This document shows positions 9,359-18,540 of a stretch of 64,000 bases of DNA, piece by piece. The DNA comes from Sansalvadorimonas sp965221135 (GTDB lineage: Bacteria; Pseudomonadota; Gammaproteobacteria; Pseudomonadales; Endozoicomonadaceae), in contig CBDCRZ010000121.1 of NCBI GenBank assembly GCA_965221135.1, forward strand, positions 682,001-746,000, written 5' to 3'. Position numbers and translations under genes: made by a program. A model generated the notes under the pieces. It did not search any database. It saw only the letters and a list, made by a program, of their open reading frames with translations, and had not been told where the DNA came from. Position 1 is the stretch's first letter. The number at the start of each line of letters is the position of its first letter.

Positions 9359-10996
9359 CTATTTGCTGCGCTTACCCTTGCAGAGGCTGTCGCTGCTGCA
9401 CCGGCGGTGGGAATAAAACAGGCTGACCGTATCGAAGTGCCGGCCACAGTCACAGGTGGTGTTCCGCTTGCCCTTGCAGAGGCTGTCGCTGCTGCACTGA
9501 CGGTGGGAATTAAGCAGGCTGACCGTATCGAAGTGCTGGCCACAGTCACAGGTGGTGTTCCGCTTGCCCTTGCAGAGGCTGTCACTGCTGCATCGGCGGT
9601 GGGAAATAAGCAGGCTGGCCGTATTGAAGTGCTGGCCACAGTCACAGGTGGTTTTCCGCTTGCCCTTGCAGAGGCTGCCGCTGCTGCTCTGACGGTGGGC
9701 ATAAAGCAGGCTGGCCATATCGAAGTGCTGGCCACAGTCACAGGTGGTGTTCAACTTGCCCTTGCAGAGGCTGTCGCTGCTGCTCTGACGGTGGGTATTA
9801 AGCCGACTGGCCGTATCGAAGTGCTGGCCACAGCCACAGGTGGTGCTCCGCTTGCCCTTGCAGAGGCTGTCGCTGCTGCACCGGCGGTGGGACTGAAGCC
9901 GACTGACCGTGTCGAAGTGCAGGCCACAGTCGCAGGTGGTGTTCGCCTTGCCCTTACAGAGGCTGTCGCTGCTGCAATGACGGTGGGATTCAAGCATTCT
10001 GACCGTATCGAAGTGCAGGCCACAGTCGCAGGTGGTGTTCCGCTTGCCCTTGCAGAGGGTATCGCTGCTGCCCCGGCGGTGGGAATTAAACAGGCTGACC
10101 GTATCGAAGTGCTGGCCACAGCCACAGGTGGTGTTCCACCTGCCCTTACAGAGGGTGTCGCTGCTGCCCTGACGGTGAGATTGAAGCAGGCTGGCCGTAT
10201 CGAAGTGCCGGCCACAGCCACAGGTGGTGTTTCGCTTGCCCTTGCAGAGGCTGTCGCTGCTGACCCGGCGGTGGGAATAAAGCAGGCTGGCCGTATCGAA
10301 GTGCCGCCCACAGACACAGGTGGTGTTCAGCTTGCCCTTGCAGAGGGGGGCGCTGCGGCCCCGGCGGTGGGAATTAAGCAGGCTGGCCGTTTCGAAGTGC
10401 AGACCACAGCCGCAGGTGGTGTTTGGTTGCCCCCTGGGTGTTGATACAGATGCTATTTCAATGTCCCCTATCGGGCTATCGTAACCCTGGTCATCAGCCT
10501 CTGTTGACGAGGTGTCAGATTCAGATGGCTCTTTTTTAACAATGCTCCGACAGTGAATTTCCCAGGCTCTGATATCAGGGTTGTCAGGTAGTATCAGCTC
10601 CTCCAGGCCGAGAACTGAGTCGCCTGTGACTATCACATCATCGTCCCATGACGGGGTAGCGGTTTTGTCGGACGTTGCGAAGCAGACAGAGCCTTTGGCA
10701 CTGACATTCAGAGCATCCCCGACCTGTCTTTGGATCCTGACTCTGGCAGGTTTGTCAACGCCCTGACAGACCAGAGCGTGTTCTGGACCGGCCACACAAA
10801 ATGTATCGCCCATAGGTTGAACAGCGGGGGAGGCTGTATGGATACGACCTGTTGAGAGGATATCGGTCACCTCTTCGCTGACGGGTAGCACAAGAGTGCA
10901 GTGACCTTTTGTTTTCAAACCTGTACCAAAAACAAGAGACGGGGCAACAGCCAGGGCCAGCCAAAGAACTCTGAATGCTATTAACGGCTTTAGCAC
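9359..10996 (-). CDS. Array A gene A6, secreted CxC-H-C finger repeat protein, 11 fingers
   Basis: 545 aa. The N-terminal finger types (CGLHFETASLL, CVCGRHFDTASLLYSH) differ from A3, but the last fingers and the downstream spacer match A3 closely, consistent with a block duplication of A2-A3 to A5-A6. It ends CKGKRSK. Finger 9 has Met in place of the usual Thr at helix position -1 (HFDMASLL). Confidence 0.85.
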   Translation of the reverse strand: MLKPLIAFRVLWLALAVAPSLVFGTGLKTKGHCTLVLPVSEEVTDILSTGRIHTASPAVQPMGDTFCVAGPEHALVCQGVDKPARVRIQRQVGDALNVSAKGSVCFATSDKTATPSWDDDVIVTGDSVLGLEELILPDNPDIRAWEIHCRSIVKKEPSESDTSSTEADDQGYDSPIGDIEIASVSTPRGQPNTTCGCGLHFETASLLNSHRRGRSAPLCKGKLNTTCVCGRHFDTASLLYSHRRVSSDSLCKGKRNTTCGCGRHFDTASLLQSHRQGSSDTLCKGRWNTTCGCGQHFDTVSLFNSHRRGSSDTLCKGKRNTTCDCGLHFDTVRMLESHRHCSSDSLCKGKANTTCDCGLHFDTVSRLQSHRRCSSDSLCKGKRSTTCGCGQHFDTASRLNTHRQSSSDSLCKGKLNTTCDCGQHFDMASLLYAHRQSSSGSLCKGKRKTTCDCGQHFNTASLLISHRRCSSDSLCKGKRNTTCDCGQHFDTVSLLNSHRQCSSDSLCKGKRNTTCDCGRHFDTVSLFYSHRRCSSDSLCKGKRSK

Positions 10997-11197
10997 ACCA
11001 ATTTCTCTGATTCCATTCGGATCCCACAGGCTAGCAGATGATCGGAAAAGGGGTTGTTCCCATCAGCCGGCTTTATAGGCGTTGAAGATTCCAGAGAAGC
11101 ATGATGACAAAAAGCGTATCGAGATATGAGGGGGGGGCCTGGCACTGAGTGAGGCTCAACCGGGCAGCAGTGATATCAACTATAAGCGCCTCCTTTT

Positions 11198-12733
11198 CTA
11201 TTTTCTTCGCTTACTCTTGCAGAGGGTGTTGCTGCTGACGCGCCGGTGGGATTTAAGCTGCCTGACCGTATTAAAGCTCTCACCACAGCCGCATGTGGTG
11301 TTCAATTTTCCCTTGCAGACGCTATCGCTGCTGCCGTCGCGGTGGGAACAAAGCAGACTGGGCGTGTCGAAGCTCCGGCCACAACCGCAGGTGGTGTTCC
11401 GCGCGCCTTTGCAACGACTGTCGCTGCTGCTCTTACGGTGAGAATTAAGCCCCCTGACCGTATCGAAGTATTGGCCACAGTCGCAGGTGGTGTTCCGCTT
11501 GCCCTTGCAGAGGGGGGCGCTACTTCCCTCACGATGGAACCGAAGCCGATTGATCGTATCGAAGTACTGGCCACAGTCGCAGGTGGTGTTCCGCTTGCCC
11601 TTGCAGAGGCTTCCGCACAGGCGGTGAGATTGAAGCAGGGTGGCCGTATCGAAGTGCTGGCCACAGTCACAGGTGGTGTTCCGCTTGCCCTTGCAAAGGC
11701 TGTCGCTGCTGCCCCGGCGGTGGGATTCAAGCAATCTGGCCGTATCGAAGTGCTGGCCACAGCCACAGGTGGTGTTCAGCCTGCCCTTGCAGAGGGGGGC
11801 GCTGCTTCCCTCACGATGGCACCGAAACCGACTGATGGTGTCGAAGTGCTGGCCACAATCGCAGGTGGTGTTCCGCTTGCCCTTACAGAGGGTGTCGCTG
11901 CTGTGCCGGCGGTGGGAATTAAGCAGGCTCATCGTCGCGAAATTCTGACCACAGTCACAGGTGGTCTTCCGCTTGCCCTTGCAGAGTCTGTCGCTGCTGC
12001 CCTGACGGTGGGATTTTAGCAGGCTGACCGTATCGAAGTGCTGGCCACAGTCACAGGTGGTGTTCCACTTGCCCTTGCAGAGGCTGTCGCTGCTGCCCTG
12101 ACGGTGAGATTGAAGCAGGCTGGCCGTGTCGAAGTGCAGGCCACAGCCGCAGGTGGTGTTTGGTTGCCCCCTGGGTGTTGATACCGATGCTATTTCAATG
12201 GCCCCTATCGGGCTATCGTAACCCTGGTCATCAGCCTCTGTTGACGGGGTGTCAGATTCAGATGGCTCTTTTTTAACAATGCTCCGACAGTGAATTTCCC
12301 AGGCTCTGATATCAGGGTTGTCTGGCAGCATCAGCTCTTCCAGGCCAAGAACTGAGTCGCCTGTGACTTTCACATCATCCCCCCATGACGGGGTAGCGGT
12401 TTTGTCGGACGTTGCGAAGCAGACAGAGCCTTTGGCCCTGACATTCAGTGCATCCCCGACCCGTCCTGTGATCCTGACTCTGGCAGGTTTGTCAACGCCC
12501 TGACAGACCAGAGCGTGCTCTGGACCGGCCACACAGAATGTATCGCCCATAGGTTGAACAGCGGGGGAGGTTGTATGGATACGACCTGTTGAGAGGATAT
12601 CGGTCACCTCTTCGCTGACGGGTAACACAAGAGTGCAGTGACCTTTTGTTTTCAAACCTGTACCAAAAACAAGAGCAGGGGCAACAGCCAGGGCCAGCCA
12701 AAGAGCTCTGAATGCTATTAACGGCTTTAGCAC
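11198..12733 (-). CDS. Array A gene A7, secreted CxC-H-C finger repeat protein, 10 fingers
   Basis: 511 aa. Finger 6 is shortened by two residues after the His (SHRLCGSLC), giving H-x6-C in place of H-x8-C, an in-frame 6-bp deletion. Fingers 4 and 7 belong to the HREGSSAPLC subtype. The protein ends with the conserved SF/ESF finger pair and the tail CKSKRRK. Confidence 0.85.
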   Translation of the reverse strand: MLKPLIAFRALWLALAVAPALVFGTGLKTKGHCTLVLPVSEEVTDILSTGRIHTTSPAVQPMGDTFCVAGPEHALVCQGVDKPARVRITGRVGDALNVRAKGSVCFATSDKTATPSWGDDVKVTGDSVLGLEELMLPDNPDIRAWEIHCRSIVKKEPSESDTPSTEADDQGYDSPIGAIEIASVSTPRGQPNTTCGCGLHFDTASLLQSHRQGSSDSLCKGKWNTTCDCGQHFDTVSLLKSHRQGSSDRLCKGKRKTTCDCGQNFATMSLLNSHRRHSSDTLCKGKRNTTCDCGQHFDTISRFRCHREGSSAPLCKGRLNTTCGCGQHFDTARLLESHRRGSSDSLCKGKRNTTCDCGQHFDTATLLQSHRLCGSLCKGKRNTTCDCGQYFDTINRLRFHREGSSAPLCKGKRNTTCDCGQYFDTVRGLNSHRKSSSDSRCKGARNTTCGCGRSFDTPSLLCSHRDGSSDSVCKGKLNTTCGCGESFNTVRQLKSHRRVSSNTLCKSKRRK

Positions 12734-12932
12734 ACCAATTTCTCTGATTCCATTCGGACTCCACAGGCTAGCAGATGATCGGAAAAGGGGTTGTTCCCAT
12801 CAGGCGGTTTTATAGGCGTTGAAGATTCCAGAGAAGCATAATGACAAAAAGCATATCGAAATATGAGGGGGGTCTGGCGCCTAGTGAGGCTCAACCAGGC
12901 AGCAGTGATATCAACTATTAGCGCTTCCTTAT

Positions 12933-14474
12933 CTATTTGCTGCGCTTACTCTTGCAGAGGGGGTTGCTGCTGAAGCGGCGGTGGGATTTAAGCTGCCTGA
13001 CCGTATCCAAGCTCTTGCCACAGCCGCATGTGGTGTTCAATTTTCCCTTGCAGACGCTATCGCTGCTGCCGCCGCGGTGGGATTCAAGCAGGCCGGACGT
13101 GTCGAAGCTCTGGCCACAACCGCAGGTGGTGTTCCGTTTGCCCTTGCAGAGGCTGTTGCTGCTGCCCCGGCGGTGGCAATTAAGCTGGCTGACCGTATTC
13201 AAGCTCTCACCACAGCCGCATGTGGTGTTCAGTCTTCCCTTGCAGACGCTGTCGCTGCTGCCCTCGCGGTGGGAACAAAGCAGGCTGGGCGTGTCGAAGC
13301 TCTGGCCACAAACGCAGGTGGTATTCCGCTTGCCCTTGCAGAGGCTGCCGCTGCTGCACCGTCGGTGAGAATTAAGCAGGCTGGCCGTATCGAAGTGCTG
13401 GCCACAGTCACAGGTGGTGTTCAGCTTGCCCTTGCAGAGACTGTCGCTACTGGCCCTGCGGTGGGATTTAAGCTTCCTGACCGTATTAAAGCTCTCACCA
13501 CAGCCGCATGTGGTGTTCCATTTTCCCTTGCAGACGCTATCGCTGCTGCCCTCGCGGTGGGATTCAAGCAATCTGGACGTGTCGAAGCTCCGGCCACAGT
13601 CGCAGGTGGTGTTCAGCTTGCCCTTGCAGCGGGTGTCGCTACTGCCCTTACGGTGGGATTCAAGCCCTCTGACTGTCTCGAAGTGCTGGCCACAACCACA
13701 GGTGGTGTTCCGCTTGCCCTTGCAGAGGGGGGCGCTACTTCCCTCACGATGGCACCGAAGCCGCCTGGCCGTGTCGAAGTGCTGGCCACAGTCGCAGGTG
13801 GTGTTCCGCTTGCCCTTGCAGAGGCTGTCGCTGCTGCCCTGACGGTGGGAATCAAGCAGGCTGGCCGTGTCGAAGTACCTGCCACAGCCGCAGGTGGTGT
13901 TTCGTTGCCCCCTGGGTGTTGATACCGATGCTATTTCAATGTCCCCTATCGGGCTATCGTAACCCCGGTCATCAGCATCTGTTGACGAGGTGTCAGATTC
14001 AGATGGCTCTTTTTTAACAATGCTCCGACAGTGAATTTCCCAGGCTCTGATATCTGGGTTGTCAGGTAGCATCAGCTCCTCCAGGCCGAGAACTGAGTCG
14101 CCTGCGACCATCACATCATCGCCCCATGACGGGGTAACGGTTTTGTTGGACGTTGCGAAGCAGACAGAGCCTTTGGCCCTGACATTCAGAGCATCACCGA
14201 CCTGTCCTGGGATCCTGACTCTGGCAGGTTTGTCAACGCCCTGACAGACAAGAGCGTGTTCTGGACCAGCTACACAGAATGTATCGCCCATAGGTTGAAC
14301 AGCGGGGGAGGCTGTATGGATACGACCTGTTGAGAGGATATCGGTCACCTCTTCGCTGACGGGTAACACAAGAGTGCAGTGACCTTTTGTTTTCAAACCT
14401 GTACCAAAAACAAGAGATGGGGCAATAGCCAGGGCCAGCCAAAGAACTCTGAATGCTATTAACGGCTTTAGCAC
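12933..14474 (-). CDS. Array A gene A8, secreted CxC-H-C finger repeat protein, 10 fingers
   Basis: 513 aa. Built largely of one two-finger module: an SFDT..LL.SHREGSSDSVC finger followed by a GESFNTVR-type or GESLNTVS-type finger occurs as fingers 4-5, 7-8 and 9-10. The codons upstream of the GTG are disrupted (TCACAGG for TTCCACAGG near 14500), which supports starting at GTG. All ten units keep the Cys, Cys, His and Cys positions. Confidence 0.85.
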   Translation of the reverse strand: MLKPLIAFRVLWLALAIAPSLVFGTGLKTKGHCTLVLPVSEEVTDILSTGRIHTASPAVQPMGDTFCVAGPEHALVCQGVDKPARVRIPGQVGDALNVRAKGSVCFATSNKTVTPSWGDDVMVAGDSVLGLEELMLPDNPDIRAWEIHCRSIVKKEPSESDTSSTDADDRGYDSPIGDIEIASVSTPRGQRNTTCGCGRYFDTASLLDSHRQGSSDSLCKGKRNTTCDCGQHFDTARRLRCHREGSSAPLCKGKRNTTCGCGQHFETVRGLESHRKGSSDTRCKGKLNTTCDCGRSFDTSRLLESHREGSSDSVCKGKWNTTCGCGESFNTVRKLKSHRRASSDSLCKGKLNTTCDCGQHFDTASLLNSHRRCSSGSLCKGKRNTTCVCGQSFDTPSLLCSHREGSSDSVCKGRLNTTCGCGESLNTVSQLNCHRRGSSNSLCKGKRNTTCGCGQSFDTSGLLESHRGGSSDSVCKGKLNTTCGCGKSLDTVRQLKSHRRFSSNPLCKSKRSK

Positions 14475-14671
14475 ACCAATTTCTCTGATTCCATTCGGAT
14501 TCACAGGCTAGCAGATGATCGGAAAAGGGGGTGTTCCCATCAGGCGGTTATATAGGCGTTGAAGATTCCAGAGAAGCATGATGACAAAAAGCGTATCGAA
14601 ATATGAGGGTGCCTGGCACTGAGTGAGGCTCAACCGGGCAGCAGTGATATCAACAATTAGCGCCTCCTTTT

Positions 14672-16309
14672 CTATTTACTGCGCTTACTCTTGCAGAGGG
14701 TGTTGCTGCTGAAGCGGCGGTGGAATTTAAGCTGCCTGACCGTATTAAAGCTCTCACCACAGCCGCATTTGGTGTTCAATTTTCCATTGCAGACGCTGTC
14801 GCTGCTGCCCTCGCGGTGGTATTCAAGAAATCTGGGCGTGTCGAAGCTATGGCCACAACCGCAGGTGGTGTTCCGCGTGCCCTTGCAGAGGCTGCCACTG
14901 CTGCTCCGGCGGTGGGTTTTAAGCTGCCTGACCGTATTAAAGCTCTCACCACAGCCGCATGTGGTGTTCAATTTCCCCTTGCAGACTCTATCGCTGCTGC
15001 CCTCGCGGTGGGATACAAGCAGGTTGGGCGTGTCGAAGCTCTGGCCACAAACGCAGGTGGTGTTCCGCGTGCCCTTGCAGAGGCTGTCGCTGCTGCACTG
15101 ACGGTGGGAAGCAAGCAGGCTTATCGTCGCGAAATTCTGGCCACAGTCACAGGTGGTTTTCCGCTTGCCCTTGCAGAGGCTGTCGCTGCTACCCCGGCGG
15201 TGGGAAACAAGCAGCCTGGCCGTATCGAAGCACTTGCCACAGTCACATGTGGTGTTCAGCTTGCCCTTGCAGAGGCTGTCGCTGCTGCCCTGGCGGTGGG
15301 ATTTAAGCTGCCTGACGGTATTAAAGCTCTCACCACAGCCACATGTGGTGTTCAATTTTCCCTTGCAGACGCTATCGCTGCTCCTCTCGCGGTGGGAACA
15401 AAGCAGGCTGGACGCGTCGAAGTACTGGCCACAGTCGCAGGTGGTGTTCCGCTTGCCCTTACAGGGGGTGTCGCTGCTGCACCGGCGGTGGGAATAAAGC
15501 AGGTTCATCGTCGAGAAATTCTGACCACAGTCGCAGGTGGTGTTCCGCTCGCCCTTGCAGAGGGGGACGCTACTTCCCTCACGATGGGTCCGAAGCCCCC
15601 TGACCGTGTCGAAGTGCTGGCCACAGTCGCAGGTGGAGTTCCGCTTGCCCTTGCAGAGGCTGTCGCTGCTGCCCCGGCGGTGGGAATTAAGCAGGCTCAT
15701 CGTCGCGAAATTCTGACCACAGCCGCAGGTGGTTTTTCGTTGCCCCCTGGGTGTTGATACAGATGCTATTTCAATGTCCCCTATCGGGCTATCGTAACCC
15801 TGGTCATCAGCCTCTGTTGACGGGGTGTCAGATTCAGATGGCTCTTTTTTAACAATGCTCCGGCAGTGAATTTCCCAGGCCTTGATATCAGGGTTGTCAG
15901 GTAACAACAGCTCCTCCAGACCGGTAACGGATTCACCTGAGACTATCACATCATCTACCCATGACTGGAGAGAGGATTTGCCTGGCGTTACGGAGCAGAC
16001 AGAGCCTTTGGCGCTGACATTCAGAGCAAACCCGACCTGTCTTGGGATCCTGACTCTGGCAGGCTTGTCAACGCCCTGACAGACAAGAGCGTGTTCTGGA
16101 CCGGCTACACAGAATGTATCGCCCATAGGTTGAATAGCGGGGGAGGTTGTATGGATACGACCTGTTGAGAGGATATCGGTCACCTCTTCGCTGACGGGTA
16201 ACACAAGAGTGCAGTGACCTTTTGTTTTCAAACCTGTACCACAAACAAGAGATGGGGCAACAGCCAGGGCCAGCCAAAGAGCTCTGAATGCTATTAACGG
16301 CTTTAGCAC
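14672..16309 (-). CDS. Array A gene A9, secreted CxC-H-C finger repeat protein, 11 fingers
   Basis: 545 aa. The N-terminal domain carries the variant SVTPGKSSLQSWVDD near the end, shared with A4 in part (PGKSSHPSW). Three copies of the SF/ESF finger pair are present, the last forming the C-terminus. The middle holds NFATxSLL and HFDTVRGLRTH types. It ends CKSKRSK. Confidence 0.85.
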   Translation of the reverse strand: MLKPLIAFRALWLALAVAPSLVCGTGLKTKGHCTLVLPVSEEVTDILSTGRIHTTSPAIQPMGDTFCVAGPEHALVCQGVDKPARVRIPRQVGFALNVSAKGSVCSVTPGKSSLQSWVDDVIVSGESVTGLEELLLPDNPDIKAWEIHCRSIVKKEPSESDTPSTEADDQGYDSPIGDIEIASVSTPRGQRKTTCGCGQNFATMSLLNSHRRGSSDSLCKGKRNSTCDCGQHFDTVRGLRTHREGSSVPLCKGERNTTCDCGQNFSTMNLLYSHRRCSSDTPCKGKRNTTCDCGQYFDASSLLCSHRERSSDSVCKGKLNTTCGCGESFNTVRQLKSHRQGSSDSLCKGKLNTTCDCGKCFDTARLLVSHRRGSSDSLCKGKRKTTCDCGQNFATISLLASHRQCSSDSLCKGTRNTTCVCGQSFDTPNLLVSHREGSSDRVCKGKLNTTCGCGESFNTVRQLKTHRRSSSGSLCKGTRNTTCGCGHSFDTPRFLEYHREGSSDSVCNGKLNTKCGCGESFNTVRQLKFHRRFSSNTLCKSKRSK

Positions 16310-16509
16310 ACCAATTTCTCTGATTCCATTCGGATTCCACAGGCTAGCAGATGAACGGAAAGGGTATTGTAACCATCAGGCGGTTTTATAGGCGTTGAAG
16401 ATTCCAGAGAAGCATGATGATAGAAAGCGTATCGAGATATGAGAGGGGCCATGGCGCTGAGTGAGACTCAACCGGGCAGCAGTGATATCAACTATTAGCG
16501 CCTCCTTTT

Positions 16510-18339
16510 CTATTTGCTGCGCTTACTCTTGCAGAGGGTATTGCTGCTGACCCGGCGGTGGGATTTAAGCTGTTTGACCGTATTAAAGCTCTCACCACAG
16601 CCGCATGTGGTGTTCAATTTCCCCTTGCAGACGCTATCGCTGCTGCCCTCGCGGTGGGAACAAAGCAGGTTGGGCGTGTCGAAGCTCTTGCCACAACCGC
16701 AGATGGTGTTCCGCTTGCCCTTGCAGAGGCTGTCGCTGCTGCACTGACGGTGGGAACTAAGCAGGCTCATCGTCGCGAAATTCTGGCCACAGTCACAGGT
16801 GGTGTTCCACTTGCCCTTGCAGAGGCTGTCGCTGCTGCATTGACGGTGGGAACTAAGCAGGCTCATCGTCGCGAAATTCTGGCCACAGTCACAGGTGGTG
16901 TTCCACTTGCCCTTGCAGAGGCTGTCGCTGCTGCACTGACGGTGGGAATTAAGCAGGCTGACCGTATCGAAGTGCTGGCCACAGTCACAGGTGGTGTTCC
17001 ACTTGCCCTTGCAGAGGCTGTCGCTGCTGCGCCAGCGGTGGGATTCAAGCAATCTGGCCGTATCGAAGTGCTGGCCACAGCCACAGGTGCTGTTCCGCTT
17101 GCCCTTACAGAGGGGGGCGCTACTTCCCTCACGATGGTACCGAAGCCGACTGATCGTGTAGAAGTGCTGGCCACAGTCGCAGGTGGTGCTCCGCTTGCCC
17201 TTGCAGAGGCTGTCGCTGCTGCTCTGACGGTGGTAATTAAGCAGGCTGGCCGTATCGAAGTGCTGGCCACAGTCACAGGTGGTGTTCCACTTGCCCTTGC
17301 AGTGGCTGTCGCTGCTGCTCTGACGGTGAGAATTAAGCAGGCTGACCTTATCGAAGTGCTGGCCACAGTCACAGGTGGTGTTCCGCTTGCCCTTGCAGAG
17401 GCTGTCGCTGCTGCACCGGCGGTGGGACTGAAGCCGACTGACCGTGTCGAAGTGCAGGCCACAGTCGCAGGTGCAGTTCCACTTGCCCTTACAGAGGCTG
17501 TCGCTGCTGCTCTGACGGTGGGAATTAAGCAGGCTGGCCGTGTCGAAGCGCTGGCCACAGTCGCAGGTGGTATTCCGCTTGCCCTTACAGAGGCTGTCGC
17601 TGCTGCTCTGACGGTGAGAATTAAGCAGGCTGGCCGTGTCGAAGTGCAGGCCACAGTCGCAGGTGGTATTCCGCTTGCCCTTGCAGAGGGTGTCGCTGCT
17701 GCACCGGCGGTGAGAATTAAGCAGGCTGGCCGTGTCGAAGTGCAGGCCACAGCCGCAGGTGGTGTTTGCTTGCCCCCTGGGTGTTGATACAGATGCTATT
17801 TCAATGCCCCCTATCGGGCTATCGTAACCCTGGTCATCAGCCTCTGTTGACGGGGTGTCAGATTCAGATGACTCTTTTTTAACAATGCTCCGACAGTGAA
17901 TTTCCCAGGCTCTGATATCAGGGTTGTCAGGTAGCATCAGCTCTTCCAGGCCGAGAACTGAGTCGCCTGTGACTATCACATCATCGCCCCATGACGGAGT
18001 AGCGGTTTTGTTGGAAGTTGCGAAGCAGACAGAGCCTTTGACCCTGACATTAAGAGCATCCCCGACCCGTCCCGGGATCCTGACTCTGGCAGGTTTGTCA
18101 ACGCCCTGACAGACCAGGGCGTGTTCTGGACCGGCCACACAGAATGTATCGCCCATAGGTTGAACAGCGGGGGAGGCTGTATGGATACGACCTGTTGAGA
18201 GGATATCGGTCACCCCTTCGCTGACGGGTAGCACAAGAGTGCAGTGACCTTTTGTTTTCAAACCTGTACCGAAAACAAGAGATGGGGCAATGGCCAGAGC
18301 CAGCCAAAGAACTCTGGATGTCAACAACGGCTGTAACAC
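16510..18339 (-). CDS. Array A gene A10, secreted CxC-H-C finger repeat protein, 13 fingers
   Basis: 609 aa. Here the bases before the GTG read AAGGAAGGTGGC, a good ribosome-binding site that supports this start for the family. Two adjacent fingers (QNFATMSLLSSH) near the C-terminus are a recent 96-bp duplication at about 16741-16932 with one base difference. The linker motif is VKKESSES, with Ser for the usual Pro. It ends with the SF/ESF pair. Confidence 0.85.
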   Translation of the reverse strand: MLQPLLTSRVLWLALAIAPSLVFGTGLKTKGHCTLVLPVSEGVTDILSTGRIHTASPAVQPMGDTFCVAGPEHALVCQGVDKPARVRIPGRVGDALNVRVKGSVCFATSNKTATPSWGDDVIVTGDSVLGLEELMLPDNPDIRAWEIHCRSIVKKESSESDTPSTEADDQGYDSPIGGIEIASVSTPRGQANTTCGCGLHFDTASLLNSHRRCSSDTLCKGKRNTTCDCGLHFDTASLLNSHRQSSSDSLCKGKRNTTCDCGQRFDTASLLNSHRQSSSDSLCKGKWNCTCDCGLHFDTVSRLQSHRRCSSDSLCKGKRNTTCDCGQHFDKVSLLNSHRQSSSDSHCKGKWNTTCDCGQHFDTASLLNYHRQSSSDSLCKGKRSTTCDCGQHFYTISRLRYHREGSSAPLCKGKRNSTCGCGQHFDTARLLESHRWRSSDSLCKGKWNTTCDCGQHFDTVSLLNSHRQCSSDSLCKGKWNTTCDCGQNFATMSLLSSHRQCSSDSLCKGKWNTTCDCGQNFATMSLLSSHRQCSSDSLCKGKRNTICGCGKSFDTPNLLCSHREGSSDSVCKGKLNTTCGCGESFNTVKQLKSHRRVSSNTLCKSKRSK

Positions 18340-18540
18340 GCCACCTTCCTTGATTCCATTCGGATTTCACAGGCTAGCAGATGAACGGAAAATATCATTG
18401 CTCCCATCAGGCGGTTTTATAGGCGTTGAATATTCCAGAGAAGCATGATGACAAAAAGCGTATCGAGATATGAGAGGAGGCATGGCGCTGAGTGAGGCTC
18501 AACCGGGCAGCAGTGATATCAACTATTAACGCCTCCTTTT

